A DNA stretch of 64,000 nucleotides from positions 1 to 64,000 of the forward strand of contig JAZDLQ010000103.1 of assembly GCA_043801855.1 (NCBI GenBank). The letters are read 5' to 3'. Below, piece after piece: positions 35,683 to 43,402 of this stretch. The position numbers and the translations under genes were made by a program. Every line of letters begins with the position of its first letter. Position 1 is the first letter of the stretch. This stretch comes from CAYTWW01 sp043801855 (GTDB lineage: Archaea; Nanobdellota; Nanobdellia; Woesearchaeales; GW2011-AR15). The notes under the pieces were generated by a model that worked only from the letters and a program-made list of their open reading frames with translations, had not been told where the DNA came from and ran no database searches.

Positions 35683-36901
35683 GGCTGGAGCCATATTTTT
35701 TATTGCATCTGTGCTTGGCGCTGCACTTAATTACCTGTATCACTTAATCATTGGAAGGATGCTTGGCCCTGAAAAATATGGGGTATTAGGAAGCCTATTT
35801 GCAATCATATATTTTATCACTTTTTTTTCAGCCACCTTTAACGTGGTTATCTCGAAATTTTCATCACATTTCAGCGGAAAAAGCGAGATTAGGCGCTTGA
35901 AGCACCTAATAATAGGTGCAGCTGGAAAAATCGCGCTTTATGGGAGCTTATTACTTGTCATTTATATCTTATTCAGCCCTCAGATAGCGCATTTTATGAA
36001 TATAAGCGATATTAACGGAATCATTATTGTTGGTGTAATGGCTTATTTTTCAGTAATTTTCTCAATTCTTATTGGCGCATTAAACGGCATGCAGCGTTTT
36101 GTTTGGCAAAACATATCTTCTTTTAGCGCAGTTTTCCTAAAATTCTCTTTAGGAGTCTTTTTTGTATATATTGGGTTTGGAGTATTGGGAGCACTGGCTG
36201 CAGTTCTTATTGGGATTGTTGTTGGGATAATGGTTGCAATAATTCCTCTATTTTTAATGCTGCGAAAAATAAAGGCAGAAAAATTTGACTCTAAAAGCCT
36301 GTATTTGTTTGCACTCCCTGTCTTTATTTCTTCATCATTATTGTCTTTTATGATAACAATAGATGTCTTTTTGGTCAAGCATTTTTTTAGCTCAGCTGAT
36401 GCCGGCCACTATGCAGCGGCAGGAATGGTTGCAAAAATCATCTGGTTTGGAAGCGGATTTTTTGCGTCTCCGATTTTTCCGATGATAGTTGAGCTAAAAG
36501 CTAAGAAAAAAGACCCCTCAAAAATATTAAGGAAAGCGCTTGCCTATACAGCAATCATTGCTGCGATAGGGATAACTGCATATTATGCAGCGCCAATTTT
36601 AATTGTTTCCACGCTTTATGGAGCTGAGTATCTGGCAATTGCTGAGTATATATGGATATTTGGCTTTGCGCTGGGCATTTATTCTATTATCAATGTGCTC
36701 GTTTTGTATAATTTAGCAATTGAAAAGTATAAATACATCTTCATATTGTTTATTGCTGCTATTATTGAGTGCACAGGAATATATTTATTCCATAGCGAAT
36801 TAATTGATGTAGTAAAAATAGTGCTTGCAGCAAATATTTTTTTGCTTTTGGGTTTGCTTTTTATCAATCGAAAGGACATTGGGGTTAAAATTGCGCAATA
36901 A
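35639..36901 (+). CDS. Oligosaccharide flippase (Wzx-like, MOP superfamily)
   Basis: 420 residues with about 12 membrane helices and the N-terminal family pattern FFIASVLGAALNYLYHLIIGRMLGPEKYGVLG (as two adjoining blocks). Mid-protein LVKHFFSSADAGHYAAAGMVAKI matches the second half of polysaccharide-biosynthesis flippases. It should move lipid-linked glycans from the inner to the outer face of the membrane. Position at the head of a run of glycosyltransferase genes supports this. Start at 35639 lies inside the preceding gene. Confidence 0.88.
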   Translation: MILKKAFGKDSTLIKAGAIFFIASVLGAALNYLYHLIIGRMLGPEKYGVLGSLFAIIYFITFFSATFNVVISKFSSHFSGKSEIRRLKHLIIGAAGKIALYGSLLLVIYILFSPQIAHFMNISDINGIIIVGVMAYFSVIFSILIGALNGMQRFVWQNISSFSAVFLKFSLGVFFVYIGFGVLGALAAVLIGIVVGIMVAIIPLFLMLRKIKAEKFDSKSLYLFALPVFISSSLLSFMITIDVFLVKHFFSSADAGHYAAAGMVAKIIWFGSGFFASPIFPMIVELKAKKKDPSKILRKALAYTAIIAAIGITAYYAAPILIVSTLYGAEYLAIAEYIWIFGFALGIYSIINVLVLYNLAIEKYKYIFILFIAAIIECTGIYLFHSELIDVVKIVLAANIFLLLGLLFINRKDIGVKIAQ

Positions 36902-37628
36902 AAAGTTATCAGTGATTGTTCCTGTTTTTAAGGGAGGAAAATTTATTGAAGAAAATCTTTCTATTATGAAAAAAAGCTTTAGTGAGCAATTTGCGAATAC
37001 TGAAATAATTGCTGTGATTGATGGTTCAACTGACGACTCGTTATCGCAGGCTAAAAAAGTTGAAGGAATAAAAGTTGTCGGCTATACCAAGAATATGGGA
37101 AAAGGCTATGCCCTAAAATATGGGTTTAAGCATGCAACTGGCGATTTTATCACATTCATTGATTGCGATATGAACCTGCATCCAAAGCAGCTTAGAAATT
37201 TTGTTCCTTATTTGTCAACCGCAGATATTGTTATTGGAAGCAAAAGGCATCCTTTTTCCAAAGTGAATTATCCACTTACTAGAAAAATACTAAGCAAGGG
37301 ATTTCAGCTTTATTCTTGGCTTGTTTTAGGCGTCAGCCTTCGCGATACACAATCTGGCTTAAAAATAATGAAACGAGAGGCTTTAGAAGTATTGCTGCCT
37401 CTTGTTGTCGTCAAAAGATATGCATTTGACTTAGAGCTAATGTTCTTAGCGCAAATGCATGGATTTAGGACTGTTGAAGCCCCAATACTCCTTAATTATG
37501 ACAGGGAAATGCCATCAACTGTTGATTTAAAAGCAGCGTACGGGATGTTTATGGATGTTCTTGCCATCAGGTACCGGTTCTCCTTCACTAAATATTATCA
37601 AAAGCAATATCACAATCAATTCAAATGA
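36891..37628 (+). CDS. Dolichol-phosphate mannosyltransferase-like GT2
   Basis: 245 residues from TTG 36891, just inside the end of the flippase gene; an earlier in-frame ATG at 36825 would add 22 unlikely residues. GT-A fold motifs: SVIVPVFKGG, AVIDGSTDDS, NMGKGYALKYGFKHATGD, metal-binding FIDCDMNLHP, and the DPM1-type RDTQSGLKIMKREAL. No C-terminal membrane domain, as in the short DPM1 class. It probably transfers a hexose from a nucleotide sugar to a polyprenyl phosphate, making the donor for GT-C enzymes such as those at 52732-60263 (inference). Its stop overlaps the next start (ATGA). Confidence 0.85.
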   Translation: MRNKKLSVIVPVFKGGKFIEENLSIMKKSFSEQFANTEIIAVIDGSTDDSLSQAKKVEGIKVVGYTKNMGKGYALKYGFKHATGDFITFIDCDMNLHPKQLRNFVPYLSTADIVIGSKRHPFSKVNYPLTRKILSKGFQLYSWLVLGVSLRDTQSGLKIMKREALEVLLPLVVVKRYAFDLELMFLAQMHGFRTVEAPILLNYDREMPSTVDLKAAYGMFMDVLAIRYRFSFTKYYQKQYHNQFK

Positions 37629-38572
37629 AATTCTCAATTATTATTCCTGTCAAAAATATCAATGATTACATTATAGAGTCTATGGAGCATATGCAAAGAC
37701 TTTTGCATAAAGATTTTGAGATAATAATTTTACCGGATTATAATGAAAAAATAACTTATCCAAAGACGATAATTATTCCTACTGGAAGTGTTGGCCCTGC
37801 ATTGAAGCGGGATATCGGCGCAAAAAAAGCAAAAGGCGAATTTTTAGCATTTCTTGATGATGATGCATATCCAAGGGAAAATTGGCTGAAAAACGCAGAA
37901 AAAAACTTTGCTGATGCTAATATCGCTGCAGTTGGAGGCCCTGCAGTGACTCCGATAAATGAAAGCATAAAAAGAAAAATATCCGGGCTTATTTTCAGCT
38001 GCCCAATAACAAGTGGCGGAGCAGGAACCTATAGGTATGTTCCAGGCAAGAGAAGATATGTTGATGATTTTCCTTCTGTTAATTTTATTGTTAGAAAGAG
38101 CGTTTTTGAAAAATTGAACGGTTTTGACACAAATTTCTGGCCTGGAGAAGACACTAAACTGTGCCTTGACATAGTGCATAAATTAAATATGAAAATAATT
38201 TATGATCCGACAGTTTTAGTGTATCATCATAGGCGTGAAGTATATAAAGATCATTTAAAGCAGGTAAAGAGCTATGCAATCCACAGGGGATTTTTTGCAA
38301 AAAAATATCCACAGACGTCATTTAGGATAGGCTATTTTATGCCATCAATCTTTGTCTTAGGATTGCTTTTAGGATGGCTTTTTTCTTTTGTACATATATT
38401 CTTTTTTTATTTTTATATAGCAACTGTCTTATTATACATTATAATGGCTCTTGGAGATTCATTGAGGCATAAGAGTTTAGCTCATTATGTCTTTATAGGA
38501 GTTATCTTAACCCATCTTGCCTATGGTATTTTTTTTATGCAGGGCATATTATCTCAAAAGCTTAAACAATGA
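37625..38572 (+). CDS. Glycosyltransferase family 2 with C-terminal membrane helices
   Basis: 315 residues. SIIIPVKNINDYIIES opens the GT-A domain; FLDDDAYPRENWL carries the metal-binding Asp cluster; VGGPAVTP and PGEDTKLCLDI mark the acceptor side. Two or three hydrophobic helices follow residue 235 (FVLGLLLGWLFSFVHIFFFYFY) and tether the enzyme to the membrane. The DDDA in place of the usual DDD/DAD and the early divergent nucleotide-binding loop (IILPDYNEK) distinguish it from the other GT2 proteins here. Overlaps both neighbours by four bases. Confidence 0.85.
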   Translation: MKFSIIIPVKNINDYIIESMEHMQRLLHKDFEIIILPDYNEKITYPKTIIIPTGSVGPALKRDIGAKKAKGEFLAFLDDDAYPRENWLKNAEKNFADANIAAVGGPAVTPINESIKRKISGLIFSCPITSGGAGTYRYVPGKRRYVDDFPSVNFIVRKSVFEKLNGFDTNFWPGEDTKLCLDIVHKLNMKIIYDPTVLVYHHRREVYKDHLKQVKSYAIHRGFFAKKYPQTSFRIGYFMPSIFVLGLLLGWLFSFVHIFFFYFYIATVLLYIIMALGDSLRHKSLAHYVFIGVILTHLAYGIFFMQGILSQKLKQ

Positions 38573-40014
38573 AAATAGCAATATCATATCCTCCTCTTGT
38601 ATCCACTAAAGGACGCGCTTTTTTATCCCAGAATAGGCAGTTTCAATGGACACACACAAACAATGTGATATATCCTGTTGTGCCTGCATATGCTGCAACC
38701 ATGCTCCAAAAGAGCGGCCACTCTGTCTTATGGGATGATGCAAATGCACAACTCCTCCATTTTGATAAATGGATTGCTCGATTGAATGCATTTTCTCCTG
38801 ATGTTATTTTTTTTGAGACAAAAACTCCAGTTGTAAAACGACACTGGAAATTGATTGATATTATTAAAAGAAAAATGCCTAATGTACAAGTTATCCTTGC
38901 AGGAGACCATGTGACTGCATTTCCAGCAGAAAGCTTTGAAAATTGCGCTGTTGATTTTGTATTGACAGGAGGGGATTATGATTTTTTACTCTTAAATTTA
39001 GTGAATCATTTTAGCAATAAAGAGAAATTAGAGGGAGGAATTTATTATCGGAAAAATAATAATGTTGAATGCACCGGAAAATTTGTGCTTAATCATGACT
39101 TGTGCGCTCTTCCAATTATTGATCGGAGATTGACAAGATGGAAAGATTACTCTATCAATAACTCAAACTATAAATATTTGCCAGGAGCATACACAATGGC
39201 AGCAAGAGACTGCTGGTGGGGAAAATGCACTTTTTGCTCATGGACAACACTATATCCTGGAGCGCATTATAGGTGCAATTCACCAATTAAGCTTCTTGAT
39301 GAGATTGGGATACTTTCAAATAATTTCAAGGTAAAAGAAATCATGGATGATTCAGGATCATTTCCAACTGGTGAATTCCTTGATTCATTCTGCAGGGGCA
39401 TGATTAAGCGGGGCTATAATAAAAAAATAAAATTTGACTGCAATTTCAGGTTCAATGCTGTATCAAAAGAGCAATTTTTCCTTATGCGTAAAGCTGGTTT
39501 TCGCTTTATTCTCTTTGGCCTTGAAAGCGCGCAGCAATCGACGCTTGAGCATGTAAATAAAAATATTAAGATTGAGTATGTTGAAAGGGATTTGACATAT
39601 GCTAAAAAAGCTGGACTTGATCCGCATATAACAGTAATGGTAGGATATCCCTGGGAATCAAAACAAGATGCTTCCAATACCCTTGACTTTGCAAAACAAT
39701 TGTTCAGAAAAGGCCTTCTTGACAGTCTTCAGGCGACAATTGTTGTGCCATATCCGGGAACGCCATTATTTGAAGAATGCAGGAAGAATAATTGGCTAAA
39801 AACAGAAGACTGGGATGAATATGATATGAGCAAAAGCGTGATGAAATGCCATGTTTCCGATAACGAGCTTAAAGGAATGGTCAAGCAGATGTATAAAGGC
39901 GCGTTTTACCCAGGCTTTATTGCGCGGAAGATACTATCTGTAAGAAATTATGATGATGTAAAACATCTGATGAGGTATGGTGTTAAGTTTCTGAAAAAAT
40001 TGAGGGATTTTTAA
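38569..40014 (+). CDS. B12-binding-domain radical SAM enzyme (CX4CX2C cluster motif)
   Basis: 481 residues. N-terminal cobalamin-binding-like Rossmann domain (PVVPAYAATMLQKSGHSVLWDDA, IILAGDHVTAFP-type strands). Then the radical SAM core, whose cluster motif is CWWGKCTFC: four residues, not three, between the first two Cys. The usual glycine-rich and glutamate features follow (GLESAQQSTLEHVNK, VMVGYPWESKQD). The C-terminus is helical. Enzymes of this class methylate unreactive carbons or do other radical chemistry. In this cluster a glycan or glycolipid substrate is likely but not shown. This is the first of three such enzymes in the locus. Confidence 0.82.
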   Translation: MKIAISYPPLVSTKGRAFLSQNRQFQWTHTNNVIYPVVPAYAATMLQKSGHSVLWDDANAQLLHFDKWIARLNAFSPDVIFFETKTPVVKRHWKLIDIIKRKMPNVQVILAGDHVTAFPAESFENCAVDFVLTGGDYDFLLLNLVNHFSNKEKLEGGIYYRKNNNVECTGKFVLNHDLCALPIIDRRLTRWKDYSINNSNYKYLPGAYTMAARDCWWGKCTFCSWTTLYPGAHYRCNSPIKLLDEIGILSNNFKVKEIMDDSGSFPTGEFLDSFCRGMIKRGYNKKIKFDCNFRFNAVSKEQFFLMRKAGFRFILFGLESAQQSTLEHVNKNIKIEYVERDLTYAKKAGLDPHITVMVGYPWESKQDASNTLDFAKQLFRKGLLDSLQATIVVPYPGTPLFEECRKNNWLKTEDWDEYDMSKSVMKCHVSDNELKGMVKQMYKGAFYPGFIARKILSVRNYDDVKHLMRYGVKFLKKLRDF

Positions 40015-40042
40015 TGTTAAAGTTCCTTTTCTGGAAGCCATT

Positions 40043-40432
40043 TTATTTTAATTGTTCAAAAAGATGTGTAATAATCTCCCTTATTATTGCTTTGTTTAAC
40101 TCAATATAATTTTTGTGTATCATAAATCCCTCGTATGATATGCGATTTCTGTACTCTCTCATTTGCTGCAAAAATTGCCTCATCTGTTCATCTATTTTAT
40201 TTTGTTTGGCAACATAATCAATAAGCTCTTGATGAGCACCTTCTCCTTTTACTTTAACTCCTTCCCTTATCGTAATAGCCTCTATCAATTTGTGAACTAC
40301 GTCATAGTAATCTGATAGAGTGTTACTTGGATATTTTTCCATATCAGTATTGCTTAGTCTTTCTAGGGTGATCTCTGCCATCTTTCTTAGCGATTCTGAT
40401 TTTTGCATATCTGGTTTAACTTTTGTAATCAT
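40043..40432 (-). CDS. HEPN domain protein of an HEPN/MNT toxin-antitoxin pair
   Basis: 129 residues, all alpha-helical. C-terminal REYRNRISYEG is at the position of the HEPN R-x(4-6)-H active site, but a Tyr stands where the catalytic His is expected; the next His is eleven residues on. HEPN toxins are RNases, so this one may be inactive, use another residue, or act as an AMPylation target. Its start overlaps the stop of the nucleotidyltransferase gene (ATGA), the normal arrangement of such pairs. The pair is read against the surrounding glycan operon, consistent with insertion. Confidence 0.75.
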   Translation of the reverse strand: MITKVKPDMQKSESLRKMAEITLERLSNTDMEKYPSNTLSDYYDVVHKLIEAITIREGVKVKGEGAHQELIDYVAKQNKIDEQMRQFLQQMREYRNRISYEGFMIHKNYIELNKAIIREIITHLFEQLK

Positions 40433-40968
40433 TTATATCCCTCCAAAAAACCACTTAATACTATCCCATTAATAACGTTATTTTTTAATTCTTTAGCATA
40501 TGAATTAAAATTATCATTAAAGTGCAATTCAATTTTCCTTCCAAGCTTTTTTTCAAATGAACTAATATCCAATTCTTCCTTTTTACATTCAACAAATAAA
40601 TCAATATCGCTCTTTTCGATATCTTCACCTCTTTGAAAGCTTCCAAAAAGCACAATTGACTTTGGCATTAGTTTTTCTTCAATAAATTCAATTAATTTTG
40701 ATTGAAAAATAACTGAAATATTATGAATGGTTTTGTATTTCTTGAAAGTTTTATTGTCTAAATTTGCTGTATAAAGGGGGAATTTTCTATCGCCTTTTTT
40801 CTCTACGGATTCTATTAACAACCCATTTTTTACTAATTTTTCTAAATTATTTTTAACAGATGTATGTGCTAATCCAATGCTTCTACTAATATCCATAAGA
40901 TAGTGTTTCTTAGTTGGGTTAATAAAAAAAAATTCAGCTGTCCTATCCATACTACTTTTTTGTATCAT
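40429..40968 (-). CDS. MNT nucleotidyltransferase with N-terminal winged helix
   Basis: 179 residues. The N-terminal winged helix-turn-helix (about 8-65: KKHYLMDISRSIGLAHTSVK) probably binds the promoter. The C-terminal minimal nucleotidyltransferase carries VLFGSFQRGEDIEKSDIDLF, the GSxxRG and DxD motifs. In HEPN/MNT systems the MNT is the antitoxin and modifies the HEPN protein with AMP. The built-in winged helix suggests autoregulation. Start ATG 40968 lies about 27 bases after a TATA box. Confidence 0.85.
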   Translation of the reverse strand: MIQKSSMDRTAEFFFINPTKKHYLMDISRSIGLAHTSVKNNLEKLVKNGLLIESVEKKGDRKFPLYTANLDNKTFKKYKTIHNISVIFQSKLIEFIEEKLMPKSIVLFGSFQRGEDIEKSDIDLFVECKKEELDISSFEKKLGRKIELHFNDNFNSYAKELKNNVINGIVLSGFLEGYK

Positions 40969-40988
40969 ATATTACATATTTGTAAGAC

Positions 40989-41001
40989 GTATTATATAAA
41001 T
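40989..41001 (-). promoter_or_regulatory. TATA box for the HEPN/MNT pair
   Basis: On the minus strand TTTATATAATACG lies about 27 bases upstream of the ATG at 40968, so the message is leaderless. Confidence 0.5.
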
Positions 41002-41115
41002 GTATTGTTTTTTGGAACTTCCCTAAATAAATTAACGAAAAACATTGTTTTTATATTTTTGAGTAAAATATAATAATAAGTAACGTTATTTTTTTCTTAT
41101 TAGGGGGAATATTGA

Positions 41116-41298
41116 ATGCCTAAAAGCCGTAAAATGAAAGTCTCAGTTATCGTCACAACGAAAAACGAGGAGAGAAATATTGCTAGATGCCTGGTGAGTG
41201 TTAAGAATCAGAGCTACCCAAATATAGAGATAATTGTTGTAGACAATAACTCAAGTGATAAGACAAAGGAGATTGCGAAAAGAGGCAGTAATAAATGA
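41116..41298 (+). pseudogene. Truncated glycosyltransferase family 2 (5' fragment)
   Basis: 60 codons encoding only the first part of a GT-A domain: KVSVIVTTKNEERNIARCL, QSYPNIEIIVVDNNSSDKTK, then RGSNK and a stop. It closely matches the start of the intact glycosyltransferase at 41871, over about 150 bases of DNA. The metal-binding and acceptor regions are missing. The stop codon overlaps the start of the DUF1016 gene. It is a remnant left by, or duplicated during, insertion of that gene. Confidence 0.8.
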
Positions 41299-41864
41299 AC
41301 TCGATTAATAATGAGAAAGAATATATCTCTTTCCTCTTAGAGATAAAGGAGAGAATAAGAAACGCACAGTATGATGCATTAAGAGCAGTAAATAAAGAGC
41401 TTATCGGTTTATATTGGGATATTGGCAGGAAAATATCTGAGCAGCAGGAAAAGCGTGGATGGGGAAAGTCCATAGTGGAAAATCTTGCCAAAGACCTGCA
41501 AAAAGAATATGAAGGAATAAAAGGATTTTCTGCACAAAACCTATGGTATATGAGGCAATTCTACTCAAGCTACAGCTCTAATACAAAACTCCAGCCGCTG
41601 GTTGGAGAAATTAGCTGGGTGAAAAATGTAACAATTATGAGCAAGTGCAAGGATGACTTAGAAAGAGAATTTTACATTAAAATGACTAAAAAGTTTGGCT
41701 GGACAAAAAATGTTTTGATAAATCAGATTGAAAATAGGGCGTATGAGAAATACATTCTTAACCAGACAAATTTTGATCAAACATTAACTACACAGCTGCC
41801 AAATTATTTATTAAAATACCTCCCCTCAAAAGAAGAATTAATAAAAAAGTTGGAGATGTTATGA
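41295..41864 (+). CDS. Reduced DUF1016 (YhcG-like) protein lacking the nuclease domain
   Basis: 189 residues. The DUF1016 N-terminal DNA-binding-like domain is complete: YISFLLEIKERIRNAQ, LIGLYWDIGRKISEQQ, GWGKSIVENLAKDLQKE, GFSAQNLWYMRQFY. After KYILNQTNFDQ the sequence jumps to LPNYLLKYLPSKEELIKKLEML, which resembles the extreme C-terminus of full-length proteins. The intervening PDDEXK nuclease domain (about 130-150 residues) is missing. Family members are about 340 residues and linked to mobile or defence DNA. The gene lies between a truncated and an intact copy of the same GT2 start. Confidence 0.78.
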   Translation: MNSINNEKEYISFLLEIKERIRNAQYDALRAVNKELIGLYWDIGRKISEQQEKRGWGKSIVENLAKDLQKEYEGIKGFSAQNLWYMRQFYSSYSSNTKLQPLVGEISWVKNVTIMSKCKDDLEREFYIKMTKKFGWTKNVLINQIENRAYEKYILNQTNFDQTLTTQLPNYLLKYLPSKEELIKKLEML

Positions 41865-41870
41865 AAGAAG

Positions 41871-42710
41871 ATGACAAACCAATTAGTCTCAGTTATCGTC
41901 ACAACAAAAAACGAGGAGAGAAATATCGGAAGATGTTTGGAGAGCGTTAAGAATCAGAGCTATTCTAATATTGAGATAATTGTTGTTGATAATGATTCGA
42001 GTGATAAGACTAAGAAGATTGCGAAGAAGTACACGGGAAAGGTGTATGACCTGAAAAGCGAGGTTGATTTGAAAAATGTTGTCAGTTACAGAGGTGCCCA
42101 GATGAATTTTGGAGTCAGCAAATGCAATGGTAAGCTGATTTTTTTTCCTGATGCTGACATGACATTCGACAAAAATTTGATTGGTGAAGCGGTTCAAAAA
42201 TTGGATAAAATTGATGCGTTTTTTATACCAGAGATTATTAGGGGCAAAGGCTTCTTTGGGAAAATAAGAAATTTTGAGCGCAGCTTCTACAATCAGACAT
42301 GCATCGACGGAGTGCGAATTGTTAAAAAAGAATTATATTATAAGATAGGCGGCTTTGACGAGAAAAACATAATGTTTGGGCCTGATGACTGGGATTTTAC
42401 AAAAAGGATAAAAATCAATTCAAGAAAGACAGGAATAACAAAATCTGTTTTATACCATCATGAAGAGGCGCTGACAATTAAATCTTATATTAGAAAAAAG
42501 AAAAAATACGTCCATACCTTTGATGGTTACATTAAGAAATGGGGCAAAAATGACCCTGATATAAAAAAGCAGCTTGGAGCGTATTACAGGATGATCGGTG
42601 TGTTTGTCGAGAATGGCAAGTGGAAAAAGTTAATAAGCAGCCCTATTTTATCAATAGGGATGTATTTTGTTCGGTTTCTAGTTGCAATAAATTATTTATT
42701 CACTCGTTAA
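41871..42710 (+). CDS. Glycosyltransferase family 2
   Basis: 279 residues. SVIVTTKNEERNIGRCLESV, VVDNDSSDKTKKIAKKY, FPDADMTFDKNL and GFDEKNIMFGPDDWDFTKRI give the complete nucleotide-, metal- and acceptor-binding order of a GT-A enzyme. A weak C-terminal hydrophobic stretch (SIGMYFVRFLVAINYLF) may attach it to the membrane. It is the intact paralogue of the 41116 fragment. It is followed one base later by the methyltransferase gene. The sugar is unknown. Confidence 0.87.
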   Translation: MTNQLVSVIVTTKNEERNIGRCLESVKNQSYSNIEIIVVDNDSSDKTKKIAKKYTGKVYDLKSEVDLKNVVSYRGAQMNFGVSKCNGKLIFFPDADMTFDKNLIGEAVQKLDKIDAFFIPEIIRGKGFFGKIRNFERSFYNQTCIDGVRIVKKELYYKIGGFDEKNIMFGPDDWDFTKRIKINSRKTGITKSVLYHHEEALTIKSYIRKKKKYVHTFDGYIKKWGKNDPDIKKQLGAYYRMIGVFVENGKWKKLISSPILSIGMYFVRFLVAINYLFTR

Positions 42711-42711
42711 A

Positions 42712-43401
42712 ATGGAAAACATTACAGGCGAAAAGCCCTCAGACGCATTATTTGGCAGGAAAGCCTTTTCAGTTAGCTTTATGGTTGCCAATGATTTCAA
42801 CGAAAAAATAATGCTTGATATAGGCTGCGGCTATGGCTGGTTTGAACTTGCTGCAAATGAAAATAAGTGCAAAAAAATTTATGGCATTGAGCCGTCAGAG
42901 AAAGGCTTGATTACTGCAAGGAAGCATATACAAAATAAAAATATTATTTTTATGGCAGCAGATGCATTTTTCCTTCCATTTGAAAAAAACACTTTTGACA
43001 CAATAGTATGCTGGGAGGTTTTAGAGCATTTGCCAAAAAACTCAGAAATGAGGCTTTTTAATGAAATGCATCGAGTATTAAAGCCATCCGGTCATTTTTA
43101 TTTATCTACTCCAAATTCTGCTCTATTAAGTAAATTTTCTGATCCAGCATGGCTTATGATGGGGCACAGGCATTATTCACGAGGCAATATCATCGCCATT
43201 GCAAAAAAAAGCCATTTTCAAGTTGAAAAAATAATAATAAAAGGCGCGTTTTGGGAAATTTTATCCATCCTCAACCTGTACGTTTCAAAATGGATATTTA
43301 GAAGAAAGCCTTTTTTTGAAAAATTCCTGCAAAAAAAGCAGGACAAGGAATACTTAAACGATGGGTTCAACACAATATTCATGAAAGCAAAAAAGGTCTA
43401 A
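42712..43401 (+). CDS. SAM-dependent methyltransferase, class I
   Basis: 229 residues. Motif I LDIGCGYGWFELA, the acidic end of strand 2 (YGIEPSEKGL), MAADAFFLPFEKNTFDTIVCWEVLEHL (motif II and post-motif), and KPSGHFYLSTPN are the Methyltransf_11 pattern. It is likely to methylate a sugar or lipid-glycan intermediate, judged only from its place between a GT2 and an AsnB-type gene. The start ATG lies one base after the preceding stop. Confidence 0.87.
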   Translation: MENITGEKPSDALFGRKAFSVSFMVANDFNEKIMLDIGCGYGWFELAANENKCKKIYGIEPSEKGLITARKHIQNKNIIFMAADAFFLPFEKNTFDTIVCWEVLEHLPKNSEMRLFNEMHRVLKPSGHFYLSTPNSALLSKFSDPAWLMMGHRHYSRGNIIAIAKKSHFQVEKIIIKGAFWEILSILNLYVSKWIFRRKPFFEKFLQKKQDKEYLNDGFNTIFMKAKKV

Positions 43402-43402
43402 A

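Noticed and set aside
40473..41095. 14-bp direct repeat TAACGTTATTTTTT at 40473 and 41081 as an insertion target duplication
   Set aside because: One copy lies inside the MNT coding sequence rather than at the edge of the HEPN/MNT pair, and the sequence is low-complexity.
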